A stretch of DNA of 7,624 nucleotides from an uncultured Acidobacteriota bacterium (GCA_903932385.1 CAIZGA010000505.1:1-7624); one strand, 5' to 3'. Counted from the stretch's first letter, positions 1 through 6,657 are shown. Notes: generated from the sequence alone by a model not told the origin. Numbers and translations are program-made.

Positions 1-493
1 GGCCGCCCATTTTTTTACTCTTCAGGCTGCGCTCCTGAATGAGGTACAGCACGTTGCCCATCAGGCTGAAGAAGAGTGCAGCATAGGCCGCCAGCAGCAT
101 AACTATATGGAAGAAGATCCAGCCGCTACGCAGCAGTGGCGAGTCAAATACCTGTTCGCCGGGGACGAAGGCCGAAAGCAGCGTGAGGATGAAGGCCGCT
201 GGAACCACCACCATGCCCAGCGTCAACGTGCGGTAACGCCCGGCCACCAGCAGGAAGCCCGTCACCAGCAGCAATCCCATTACTGACTCGACTTCCTGAC
301 GATTCACCGGCAGGGTGTGGTGGGCAAACTGCATCCGCTCCACCAGCGAAACGAAATGGAAGAAGACGCCCAGCGTAGCCGTGGGCAGCGCAATTCGGCG
401 CCACTGCGGACGGTCATACAGCACCGCCGGCACCACCGCCAGGCTGGCGATACCGTAAAACGCGACTGCTACTTTCAACCAAAAAGAGAACAT
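1..493 (-). CDS. ccsA: Cytochrome c assembly protein, CcsA/ResC family (N-terminal part, cut by window edge)
   Basis: An open frame of 164 codons reads leftwards from ATG at 493 to the window edge with no stop. The product is strongly hydrophobic, with about five membrane segments at roughly residues 3-25, 34-53, 71-85, 89-110 and 125-150. The last segment (W125, then FFHIVMLLAAYAAL, with H129) is followed by a cytoplasmic-looking QERSLKSKK. This HxxxxxAY pattern and the QER/K end are typical of CcsA/ResC and CcmC-type proteins, which move and present haem to the cytochrome c synthase at the membrane. Known CcsA proteins carry a WWD haem-handling motif further on, which would lie beyond the edge. 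H46 and H129 are candidate haem-contact residues (inference). The ribosome binding site is weak. ATG 493 was chosen because the hydrophobic helix starts there and the frame upstream offers only TTG/ATT. The gene is divergent from mutS. Confidence 0.82.
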   Translation of the reverse strand, partial: MFSFWLKVAVAFYGIASLAVVPAVLYDRPQWRRIALPTATLGVFFHFVSLVERMQFAHHTLPVNRQEVESVMGLLLVTGFLLVAGRYRTLTLGMVVVPAAFILTLLSAFVPGEQVFDSPLLRSGWIFFHIVMLLAAYAALFFSLMGNVLYLIQERSLKSKKMGG

Positions 494-530
494 GAATTGA
501 CGGTCTTTCTGCCCTGTGAACCGAATGGTC

Positions 531-553
531 CAGCGCTGCTGCTGCCAGCGCTG
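531..553. repeat. Paired CAGCGCTG copies forming an 8-bp hairpin
   Basis: CAGCGCTG, itself a perfect palindrome, occurs at 531-538 and again at 546-553, separated by 7 bases. In RNA the two copies can pair as an 8-bp GC-rich stem with a 7-nt loop. If the leftward promoter proposed at 563-568 is right, this hairpin is near the 5' end of the ccsA leader. There is no T-run after it on either strand, so it does not look like a terminator. It could stabilise the transcript, or the two palindromes could be protein sites one and a half helical turns apart. Confidence 0.5.
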
Positions 554-562
554 ACATTGCAA

Positions 563-568
563 AGTATA
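563..568 (-). promoter_or_regulatory. Candidate -10 box (TATACT) for the leftward ccsA promoter
   Basis: TATACT on the minus strand matches five of six bases of the sigma-70 -10 consensus. No good -35 box lies 16-18 bp upstream, which is common at activator-dependent promoters. The predicted start is near 556, giving a leader of about 63 nt. The CRP-like palindrome centre would then be near -43, close to the -41.5 of class II CRP-activated promoters. Confidence 0.45.
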
Positions 569-590
569 CCGTGCAGGGCGTACAGGCGCG

Positions 591-608
591 GTGTGACATG
601 AATCACAC
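591..608. promoter_or_regulatory. CRP/FNR-family operator-like palindrome
   Basis: GTGTGA-CATGAA-TCACAC is a perfect 6-bp inverted repeat with a 6-bp spacer. It contains TGTGA-N6-TCACA, the classical CRP-type half-sites. It lies between the divergent ccsA and mutS genes and fits an activator position for the leftward promoter. CRP/FNR-family proteins often control respiratory and cytochrome genes, which would suit ccsA. The binding protein in this organism is unknown. Confidence 0.55.
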
Positions 609-644
609 ATGCTTGGTGATTACGGCAGGCCCTCCGCCGCGAAT

Positions 645-650
645 TACAAT
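645..650 (+). promoter_or_regulatory. Candidate -10 box (TACAAT) for mutS
   Basis: TACAAT matches five of six bases of the -10 consensus, but no convincing -35 box is found at normal spacing. Transcription would start near 657, downstream of the ATG at 609 and upstream of the ATG at 675, which supports the latter as the mutS start. Confidence 0.3.
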
Positions 651-674
651 TATCTGACGCTGCAGCAGATAGCT

Positions 675-3326
675 ATGACCAAGCCCGCCGCCAACTCGAC
701 CGCCGCTGCGCAAACGCCCCTGATGCGGCAGTACACTGCGGCCAAAGAACAGCATCCCGATGCGCTGCTGTTTTTTCGGCTGGGCGACTTCTACGAATTG
801 TTCTTTGAGGACGCCATTACTGCCTCCCGTGAACTGCAGCTGACGCTGACCAGCCGTGACAAAGATAACGGCGTGCCCATGTGTGGCGTGCCCTGGCATG
901 CCGCCGAAGGCTACCTGCAGAAACTGCTGCGCAAGGGTTACCGCATTGCGATGTGCGAGCAGTTGGAAGACCCCAAGCTCACCAAGAAAATTGTTCGCCG
1001 CGAAGTCACCCGCGTACTCACTCCGGGCACGGCCATTGACCCGACTCTCGACTCTGGCGCGAATAATTATCTTGCCGCGATGGTGAGCAGCAGCAACGGC
1101 CCGGTTGGCATCGCGCTGCTGGATCTTTCCACCGGTGATTTTCGCTGTTCGGAATTTTCCGGCGACCATGCCCTGCGAATGGCGTTGGATGAACTGCTGC
1201 GCATCGCGCCCAGCGAAATTCTTCTGCCCGACGCCATGCCGCTGTCCGCATCTGGCGTGGACAAGGATGCCATCGCCTCCGCGCTCGACAGAGTTCGCAC
1301 AAAAACTACCGTGGAGTCGTGGGCCGCATCTCCGGACTACGCGCTGCCGCTGGTGAACCAGCATTTCAAAACGCTCTCACTCGATGGCTTCGGTCTGACA
1401 GGGCATGATGCCGCCGCGATTGCCGCCGCTGTGGTGCTGCATTACGTGAAGACGACGCAGCAGGGCGGGCTCGACCACATCGACAGCATTCGTTATTCAG
1501 AACGCAGCTCACATCTGGAACTCGACGCCGTCAGCATCCGCAATCTGGAACTGGTTGACCCACTCTTCTCCGGCGAGTCGGCGCAGACCACGCTACTCTA
1601 CACGCTGGACGCGTGCCAGACGCCGATGGGCAAACGACTGTTGCGGGCAAGCCTGCTGCGTCCCCTTGTAGACCGCGATGCGATTGATGCACGGTTGGAT
1701 GCAGTGGCGGAAGTGCATGGCAATCTGCGTTCACGCGACACGCTGCGCCGTTCGCTGGCAGATATTTTCGATCTGGAACGATTGCTGGCGCGGCTCTCGC
1801 TCGACTCCGCCGGACCGCGCGATTTGCTGGCGCTTGGCAAAGCGGCTTCGCGTCTACCTGCCGTGCAGGATGCGATGCGCGTATTGACGGCTCTGCGATG
1901 GAAACAACTGAGCGAAAATTTTGACCCGCTCACTGACATTGCTACAGAAGTTTTAAACACGCTGGCCGATGAACCGCCGCTGCATCTCGCCGATGGCGGC
2001 AGCATTCGCGATGGTGTGGATGCGGAACTCGATGACCTGCGTTCGCTCAGCCACAGCGGCCGCCAATCGATCGCTGCGATTGAAGAGCGTGAACGTGTAC
2101 GCACCGGCATCGGCTCACTGAAGGTTCGCTTCAACTCCGTCTTCGGTTACTACATTGAAATCACCAAGTCGAACCTGGCGAATGTTCCCGCCGATTATGA
2201 ACGCAAGCAAACACTCGTCAATGCCGAGCGCTTCACTACGCCGGAACTAAAAGAATACGAAGTGAAAGTGCTCACCGCACAGGAGCGTTCGCTGGAAATT
2301 GAACGGCGCATCTTCGCTGCACTTCGGCAGTCAGTGCTCTCCGGTGCTGCCCGCATTCGCGAGTCCGCTCGCTGCCTGGCCGAGACGGACATGCTCGCCT
2401 GCTTTGCGCACATCGCCGCAGAACGCAACTACACACGCCCGCAGGTTGAGGATTCACTGGTGATGGAAGCTGCTGCCGCGCGTCATCCAGTGGTAGAACA
2501 GCGCATGCGCAATGAGGGCGCTGAAAAATTCATCGCCAATGATTTGTATCTTGATGGCGATGCCGGCCCTTCCATCCTGTTGCTGACCGGCCCCAACATG
2601 GGCGGCAAATCCACCTACCTGCGACAGGCCGCGCTGCTTGCCGTGATGGCACAGATAGGATGCTTTGTTCCCGCGCAACGATTGCGGCTGGGCCTGGTCG
2701 ACCGCATCTACACGCGCATCGGCGCCAGCGATAACGTCGCGCGTGGCCGCTCCACGTTTATGGTGGAGATGACCGAGACCGCCACCATCCTCAACACGGC
2801 AACGCAGCATTCGCTGGTGCTGCTGGATGAGATGGGCCGCGGCACAGCAACCTATGACGGCCTCTCGCTGGCGTGGGCGACGGTGGAACATCTGCACAAT
2901 AACATCGGCGCGCGCACGTTGTTCGCCACGCATTACCACGAGCTCACGTTACTAGCGGAGCAGTTGCAGCATCTGCGCAACCTGCGTGTGACTGTACGCG
3001 AGACGGCCGGCGGCATCGTCTTTCTGCATGCAGTGGAGTCTGGCGCTGCCAGCAAAAGTTACGGCATTGAAGTCGCCCGACTCGCCGGTCTTCCTGCTGC
3101 AGTCATCGAACGCGCACGCGCTGTGCTGCGCCAGCATGAGCAGGTTGAAAAACAAACCATTTCGCCGGCTGCGCCATCCATGCAAATGACGCTCTACACG
3201 CCACTCTCGCAACGCGTGGTGGACCGCGTGCAATCCACCGATTTGAATTCTCTGACGCCGCTGCAGGCCATGAACCTGCTGGAAGATTTACAGCGTGAAA
3301 TTAAATCAGGCGGGGGCGAATCATGA
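675..3326 (+). CDS. mutS: DNA mismatch repair ATPase MutS
   Basis: MutS recognises base mismatches and small loops behind the replication fork and uses ATP to become a sliding clamp that recruits MutL. With the start at 675 the protein is 883 residues, slightly longer than E. coli MutS (853). All key elements are visible. The N-terminal domain has TPLMRQY (14-20) and the mismatch-wedging Phe-X-Glu, F39-Y40-E41 in GDFYELFFEDA. The connector and lever/clamp regions fill the middle. The ATPase has Walker A GPNMGGKST at 639-647, Walker B with D718-E719 in LLDEMGRGT, and FATHYHEL. Near the C-terminus QMTLY (837-841) resembles the beta-clamp-binding QMSLL of E. coli MutS, and a TPLQAMNLLEDL segment closes the protein. 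An in-frame ATG at 609 would add 22 residues, but it overlaps the operator and falls outside family homology. Neither start has a strong ribosome binding site. The stop overlaps anmK by 4 bases. No mutL is in the window. Confidence 0.97.
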   Translation: MTKPAANSTAAAQTPLMRQYTAAKEQHPDALLFFRLGDFYELFFEDAITASRELQLTLTSRDKDNGVPMCGVPWHAAEGYLQKLLRKGYRIAMCEQLEDPKLTKKIVRREVTRVLTPGTAIDPTLDSGANNYLAAMVSSSNGPVGIALLDLSTGDFRCSEFSGDHALRMALDELLRIAPSEILLPDAMPLSASGVDKDAIASALDRVRTKTTVESWAASPDYALPLVNQHFKTLSLDGFGLTGHDAAAIAAAVVLHYVKTTQQGGLDHIDSIRYSERSSHLELDAVSIRNLELVDPLFSGESAQTTLLYTLDACQTPMGKRLLRASLLRPLVDRDAIDARLDAVAEVHGNLRSRDTLRRSLADIFDLERLLARLSLDSAGPRDLLALGKAASRLPAVQDAMRVLTALRWKQLSENFDPLTDIATEVLNTLADEPPLHLADGGSIRDGVDAELDDLRSLSHSGRQSIAAIEERERVRTGIGSLKVRFNSVFGYYIEITKSNLANVPADYERKQTLVNAERFTTPELKEYEVKVLTAQERSLEIERRIFAALRQSVLSGAARIRESARCLAETDMLACFAHIAAERNYTRPQVEDSLVMEAAAARHPVVEQRMRNEGAEKFIANDLYLDGDAGPSILLLTGPNMGGKSTYLRQAALLAVMAQIGCFVPAQRLRLGLVDRIYTRIGASDNVARGRSTFMVEMTETATILNTATQHSLVLLDEMGRGTATYDGLSLAWATVEHLHNNIGARTLFATHYHELTLLAEQLQHLRNLRVTVRETAGGIVFLHAVESGAASKSYGIEVARLAGLPAAVIERARAVLRQHEQVEKQTISPAAPSMQMTLYTPLSQRVVDRVQSTDLNSLTPLQAMNLLEDLQREIKSGGGES

Positions 3327-4480
3327 TTGTTGCCGGCATCATGAGTGGAACTTCAGCAGACGGCATTGATGTCGCACTGGTGCGCATCACCGGCAGCGGC
3401 GAGTATCCACGTATCCGTTGCCTGGCGTTGGAGTCGTTCAAATTTCCGAAACAACTACGCACGCATCTGCTGGCTGCGATGGAAGGTGCGCCACAAACTA
3501 CGGCGGACCTGGCGCAGATGCACTGGCGGCTCGGTGAACTCTACGCAGATGCAGTCATCGCCACGTTGCAGCGCCATCCGCAGCTGCATGTTTCACTCAT
3601 CGGATGCCATGGCCAGACGGTCTACCATCAGGGCCAACCGATGAAGTATCTAGGCAAGCCGATGCGTTGCACCTGGCAGCTCGGCGAACCGGCCGTCATT
3701 GCCGCGCGGACCGACCTGCCTGTGGTCAGCGATTTTCGCCCGGCAGATATTGCTGTCGGTGGTCAGGGCGCGCCACTGGTTCCAATTTTTGATTACATCT
3801 GCTTTCGCCATGCGCGCCGCCATCGCGTACTGCAAAATCTCGGCGGCATCGGCAACTGCACCGTTATCCCCGCAAACGCCACGCCGCAGCAGGTCTTCGC
3901 GTTTGATACCGGTCCCGGCAATATGCTGATCGATGCCTGTATGCAGCAACTCTTCAGCAAGCCGTATGACCGCAACGGATCCGTCGCACGCAGCGGCAAG
4001 GTTTTGCAGCCGGTGATTGACCATCACCTGCGCGAAGATTTCTTTCTTGCGCCGCCGCCAAAGTCCGCAGGCCGCGAACAATATGGCCGCCACTATGCAG
4101 ACTCCTTCATCGCAGAGTGCCGTCGTCACCGCGCACGGACACAGGATATTGTTGCCACGGCAACTGCACTCACGGCCGACTCCATTTGTCTCGCTTGCGA
4201 AAAGTTCCTGAAGCCACGTCTAACATCTGCGCCCACGGATTTTGTTCTCTCCGGCGGCGGCACAGAAAATTCCACGCTCCTCACAATGCTGCGTGAACGC
4301 CTCCTTCCTCTGCGTTACAAAATTTCTCTCAGCGATGATTTCGGCGTGCCATCGCAATCAAAAGAGGCGGCGGCGTTTGCCTTGCTCGCGTGGCTTACGT
4401 GGCGCCAACGCACCGGCAATCTGCCCACGGCCACCGGAGCCGCACGTCCCGCCATCCTTGGAAAGATTACTCATGCGTAA
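3323..4480 (+). CDS. anmK: Anhydro-N-acetylmuramic acid kinase AnmK
   Basis: AnmK opens the 1,6-anhydro ring of anhMurNAc and phosphorylates it to MurNAc-6-phosphate, feeding peptidoglycan turnover products back into metabolism in the cytoplasm. The 385-residue product is close to the usual length of about 370. It shows the family signatures in order: GIMSGTSADGIDVAL at residues 5-18 (phosphate-binding loop), GGQGAPLVP, LQNLGGIGN, FDTGPGNMLID with D195 as the likely catalytic base by comparison with characterised AnmK, FVLSGGGTEN (second ATP-contact region), KEAAAFALLAW and NLPTATGA at the end. The start ATG overlaps the mutS stop as ATGA, and a G-rich stretch (GGCGGGGGCGA) just upstream can serve as ribosome binding site, so translation is probably coupled. 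The 3' end overlaps the next gene by 8 bases. No murQ (MurNAc-6-P etherase) or ampG is in the window. Confidence 0.96.
   Translation: MIVAGIMSGTSADGIDVALVRITGSGEYPRIRCLALESFKFPKQLRTHLLAAMEGAPQTTADLAQMHWRLGELYADAVIATLQRHPQLHVSLIGCHGQTVYHQGQPMKYLGKPMRCTWQLGEPAVIAARTDLPVVSDFRPADIAVGGQGAPLVPIFDYICFRHARRHRVLQNLGGIGNCTVIPANATPQQVFAFDTGPGNMLIDACMQQLFSKPYDRNGSVARSGKVLQPVIDHHLREDFFLAPPPKSAGREQYGRHYADSFIAECRRHRARTQDIVATATALTADSICLACEKFLKPRLTSAPTDFVLSGGGTENSTLLTMLRERLLPLRYKISLSDDFGVPSQSKEAAAFALLAWLTWRQRTGNLPTATGAARPAILGKITHA
4460..4465 (+). promoter_or_regulatory. Ribosome binding site deciding the lipoprotein start
   Basis: GGAAAG lies 7 bases before ATG 4473, inside the 3' end of anmK. Together with the signal peptide that begins at this ATG it fixes the start. 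Confidence 0.75.
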
Positions 4481-6041
4481 TCGGCTCTTCGCAGTTCTGC
4501 TGATTGCGCCCATGCTCCTCAGCGGCTGCCATCGTGCACCCACCAGCAGTGCCACGCAATCCGGCAATGTTGTTGTGTTGATTGAGAGCAGCCCCAACAC
4601 GCTCGATCCGCGCATCGCCACCGATGCACAGGGTGCGCGTATCTCATCGCTGATTTTCGATTCGCTGGTGCGTAAGGACGACCACTTCAATCTGCAGCCA
4701 TGCCTGGCCACCAGTTGGGAGCAACCAGATCCGCTGACGATTATTTTTCATCTGCGCAGCGGTGTTCGCTTTCACGATGGCCGGCCACTTACGAGCGCCG
4801 ACGTCGCCTGGACGCTCAACTCCATGCGCGACGGCACCGTCATCAGCGCAAAGACGAGCCACCTGAACGCCATCACCAATATTGAAACTCCTGATGCACT
4901 GACCGTAGTGCTGCATCTTCACCAGCCCGATGCCAATCTGCTATGGAACCTTACCGATGGGTTGAACGGCATTGTGCCGGCGGGTAGCGGACGCGAACTA
5001 TCTTCCCATCCCATCGGCAGCGGCCCGTTTCGTTTTGTCAGTCAGGCGGATGACAAGGATGTTGTGCTGGCCGCAAACAAGGAGTACTGGGGGGCGAAGC
5101 CATACGTCGGCGGCGCTGTATTTGCTGTGGTTCCCGATGAAACCACACGCGCATTGGAGTTGGAAAAAGGTTCAGCCGACATAGCCATCAATTCACTGAT
5201 GGCCGATACGGTGAATGCGCTGCAGCAAGAACCTCAACTTGCCGTAGATATATCGCCGGGCACGATTTTGAACTACATCAATATCAATGTGAGCAAGCCG
5301 CCACTGAATGACCGCCGCGTGCGCCAGGCGATTGCCTATTCCATTGACCGCAGTGCCATCATCCATGCGTTGTTTCGCGACCGTGCCGTGCGTGCCAGTA
5401 GTCTGCTGCCGCCGGACCACTGGGCGTACTTCGGCGATCCGAAGAGTAGCGGCAACGCCAATGCTGGTCTCGTGAAGTATCCGCATGATGTGGCACGTGC
5501 GCGACGTTTGCTTGACGAGGCTGGCTACTTGCCCGATGCGAACGGCGTGCGCATTCATATCACGATGAAAACATCCACCGATGAAACCACTCGCCTGCTG
5601 GCCGCAATCCTGCAGCAGCAGATGCGCGAGGCCGGCATTGAACTTTCCATCCGCAGCTATGAGTTCGCGACTTTTTTCGGCGACATTACCCACGGCGCCT
5701 TCCAGCTCTACGCTCTGCGTTGGATTGACAGCAATGAGGACCCCGACATTTTCCGCGACACGCTGGCCAGCAGCAACATACCGCCGCATGGATCGAACCG
5801 CGGGCATTACATCAATCCCAAGGTGGATGCCCTGCTCGCACACGCCGCTTCCGTCAGCGATCAGGCCTCGCGACGCGATGACTATATAGAGGTACAGAAA
5901 ATAGTGGCCGAGGACGTTCCGGAAATCAATCTGTGGTATCTCGACAATGTGCTGGTGCATACGCGGCGCGTTACCGGAATGGAAGTTTCCCCCTCCGGCA
6001 GCTACGACTTTCTTCGCACGGTGAAATTTTCCGGCAAGTAG
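4473..6041 (+). CDS. Lipoprotein solute-binding protein, SBP_bac_5 (peptide ABC transporter) family
   Basis: The 522-residue product begins with a lipoprotein signal: MRNR, a hydrophobic run, then lipobox L16-S17-G18-C19, so the mature protein should be lipid-anchored at Cys19. After a short Ser/Thr-rich linker it follows the SBP_bac_5 (OppA/DppA/NikA) pattern: NTLDPR near 42-47, GVRFHDGRPLTSADVAWTL near 97-115, HPIGSGPFRF, NKEYWG, DRRVRQAIAYSIDR, RARRLLDEAGY and RWIDSNEDPDIF. In DppA/OppA this last segment carries the Asp that binds the peptide amino terminus; here that spot reads Ser with an Asp one residue earlier, so the ligand may not be a standard peptide. The ATG at 4473 has GGAAAG 7 bases upstream; an in-frame extension to 4242 runs antiparallel to nothing useful and would lie inside anmK, so it is rejected. 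No permease or ATPase genes adjoin it. Following anmK, a role in capturing murein peptides (as MppA does) is possible but only inferred. Confidence 0.9.
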   Translation: MRNRLFAVLLIAPMLLSGCHRAPTSSATQSGNVVVLIESSPNTLDPRIATDAQGARISSLIFDSLVRKDDHFNLQPCLATSWEQPDPLTIIFHLRSGVRFHDGRPLTSADVAWTLNSMRDGTVISAKTSHLNAITNIETPDALTVVLHLHQPDANLLWNLTDGLNGIVPAGSGRELSSHPIGSGPFRFVSQADDKDVVLAANKEYWGAKPYVGGAVFAVVPDETTRALELEKGSADIAINSLMADTVNALQQEPQLAVDISPGTILNYININVSKPPLNDRRVRQAIAYSIDRSAIIHALFRDRAVRASSLLPPDHWAYFGDPKSSGNANAGLVKYPHDVARARRLLDEAGYLPDANGVRIHITMKTSTDETTRLLAAILQQQMREAGIELSIRSYEFATFFGDITHGAFQLYALRWIDSNEDPDIFRDTLASSNIPPHGSNRGHYINPKVDALLAHAASVSDQASRRDDYIEVQKIVAEDVPEINLWYLDNVLVHTRRVTGMEVSPSGSYDFLRTVKFSGK

Positions 6042-6043
6042 AC

Positions 6044-6421
6044 CTATACGAAAGCTTTCGACAACTGCGCGCCGCACCATACGGCCAGCAGACCCACCAG
6101 CACGCTGACCACGGCATAGAGGATGGCAATCAAGCCTGCGCCGCCTTCAATACGTGTGAAGATTTCCCACTCAAAGGTGGAGAAGGTGCTGTAGGTGCCG
6201 ATGAATCCGACCAGGAGCAGAAATCGCCAGCCTTCATTCCAGCCAGGCCGATGGTTCAGCAATGCGGCGGCAAAGCCCATCAGCACGCAGGCAGAGAGAT
6301 TCACCACCAGTGTGTTCAAGGGAAATCGCTCTTCAATAAAGCTGGCGATGTTGGTGCTCACCCAGTAGCGCGCAATCGAGCCGAAGATTCCGCCAATTGC
6401 AATCAACACATACTTGTTCAA
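6044..6421 (-). CDS. crcB: Fluoride ion channel CrcB/Fluc (TTG start)
   Basis: CrcB/Fluc proteins are small dual-topology membrane proteins that dimerise to form fluoride-selective channels and let toxic fluoride leave the cytoplasm. The product is 125 residues, the normal single-domain length, with four membrane segments. Visible signatures are GGIFGSIARY (10-19), LNTLVVN with conserved N41, MGF (48-50), and GFIGTYSTFSTF (72-83), whose F80 and F83 fit the phenylalanines that line the fluoride path. Two positions differ from the commonest pattern: NLSAC where a Gly is usual after VN, and GT-Y in place of GG-T before the STFSTF. The start is TTG at 6421, preceded at 6 bases by GAGGAG; a longer frame from GTG 6487 would add 22 non-homologous residues running through the leader. 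A fluoride riboswitch lies upstream. The stop is 2 bp from the stop of the convergent lipoprotein gene. Confidence 0.95.
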   Translation of the reverse strand: MNKYVLIAIGGIFGSIARYWVSTNIASFIEERFPLNTLVVNLSACVLMGFAAALLNHRPGWNEGWRFLLLVGFIGTYSTFSTFEWEIFTRIEGGAGLIAILYAVVSVLVGLLAVWCGAQLSKAFV

Positions 6422-6427
6422 GAGAGG

Positions 6428-6433
6428 CTCCTC
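6428..6433 (-). promoter_or_regulatory. crcB ribosome binding site (GAGGAG)
   Basis: GAGGAG, 6 bases before the TTG at 6421, is a near-perfect Shine-Dalgarno sequence and decides the unusual start codon. The surrounding TGTGAGGAG (6436 to 6428) is complementary, except for one G-G mismatch, to CTCCTGACA at the 3' edge of the riboswitch aptamer (6516 to 6508). Confidence 0.8.
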
Positions 6434-6445
6434 ACAGCAAAGTTT

Positions 6446-6484
6446 CAAACATCTGCGGCACACACTCCGCCCGCAGGCAGTTTG
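6446..6484 (-). promoter_or_regulatory. Leader hairpin between fluoride aptamer and crcB
   Basis: CTGCGG (6476 to 6471) pairs with CCGCAG (6458 to 6453) across a 12-nt loop. CAAAC (6484 to 6480) pairs with GTTTG (6450 to 6446) outside a small internal loop, giving 11 base pairs. No U-run follows, so it is not an intrinsic terminator. It probably brings the aptamer and the ribosome binding site together. Confidence 0.45.
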
Positions 6485-6507
6485 CACCTTGCATCATTCG
6501 ATTCATT

Positions 6508-6577
6508 TGTCAGGAGTCATCAGCCTGCATGGAACTAGAGACTTGCAGACGGTTCGGTGGTGAACCCCATCACCCTT
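6508..6577 (-). ncRNA. Fluoride riboswitch (crcB motif)
   Basis: The minus strand carries the conserved crcB-motif elements in order. A stem-loop GGTGA-TGGGGT-TCACC (6574 to 6559) is followed by GAACCGTCTGC (6555 to 6545), a variable loop, then GCAGGCTGATGACTCCTGA. GTCTGC/GCAGGC forms the second helix with one G-U pair. Loop bases GGGGT can form the pseudoknot with ACTCC (6519 to 6515 region), again with one G-U pair. Fluoride riboswitches bind F- through Mg2+ ions and turn on fluoride-resistance genes. Location directly upstream of crcB on the same strand is the standard context. The leader lacks an intrinsic terminator, so control is probably at translation initiation. Confidence 0.95.
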
Positions 6578-6578
6578 G

Positions 6579-6621
6579 AAATAAAACATCAGCGAAGCCG
6601 CTTCTGTGGAGAAGAAGCTTC
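6579..6621 (-). terminator. Possible weak terminator after the small zinc-ribbon gene
   Basis: On the minus strand GCTTCT-TCTCCAC-AGAAGC forms a 6-bp stem with a 7-nt loop. An outer GAA/TTC extends it past a GGC bulge. TTTTATTT follows after about 8 bases. The distance between stem and T-run is larger than in typical intrinsic terminators, and the same T-run may be the crcB -10 box. Confidence 0.27.
6581..6610 (-). promoter_or_regulatory. Candidate crcB promoter
   Basis: TCCACA (6610 to 6605) and TTTTAT (6586 to 6581) are separated by 18 bp on the minus strand, each matching four of six consensus bases or slightly better. The predicted start is near 6574, exactly where the riboswitch stem begins. 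The match is moderate, and read-through from the small upstream gene is an alternative. Confidence 0.4.
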
Positions 6622-6657
6622 TACTTCCATCATACTTGCGCCATAATGCCTCGGCAG

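Noticed and set aside
609..674. Upstream ATG of mutS at 609
   Set aside because: It is next to the CRP-like palindrome with no ribosome binding site, precedes the likely -10 box, and adds residues outside family homology. It is not strictly excluded.
603..1364. Long minus-strand open frame of 253 codons opposite mutS
   Set aside because: It lies wholly over the conserved N-terminal and connector domains of MutS, has low-complexity, Gly/Arg/His-rich content and no recognisable motif. It is a shadow of codon bias in a GC-rich gene.
4242..4472. N-terminal extension of the lipoprotein to ATG 4242
   Set aside because: It would lie inside anmK in another frame, is rich in Arg, Pro and Cys, and would bury the lipoprotein signal peptide. 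ATG 4473 has a good ribosome binding site.
6049..6060. Perfect 12-bp palindrome CGAAAGCTTTCG at the end of crcB
   Set aside because: As RNA it leaves only a 4-bp stem with a 4-nt loop and no T-run, and it encodes the CrcB C-terminus. It is too weak for a terminator.
5193..6080. Minus-strand open frame of 295 codons opposite the lipoprotein gene
   Set aside because: The plus-strand product has a signal peptide and family motifs along its full length. The opposite frame has none and overlaps the end of crcB, so it is a shadow.
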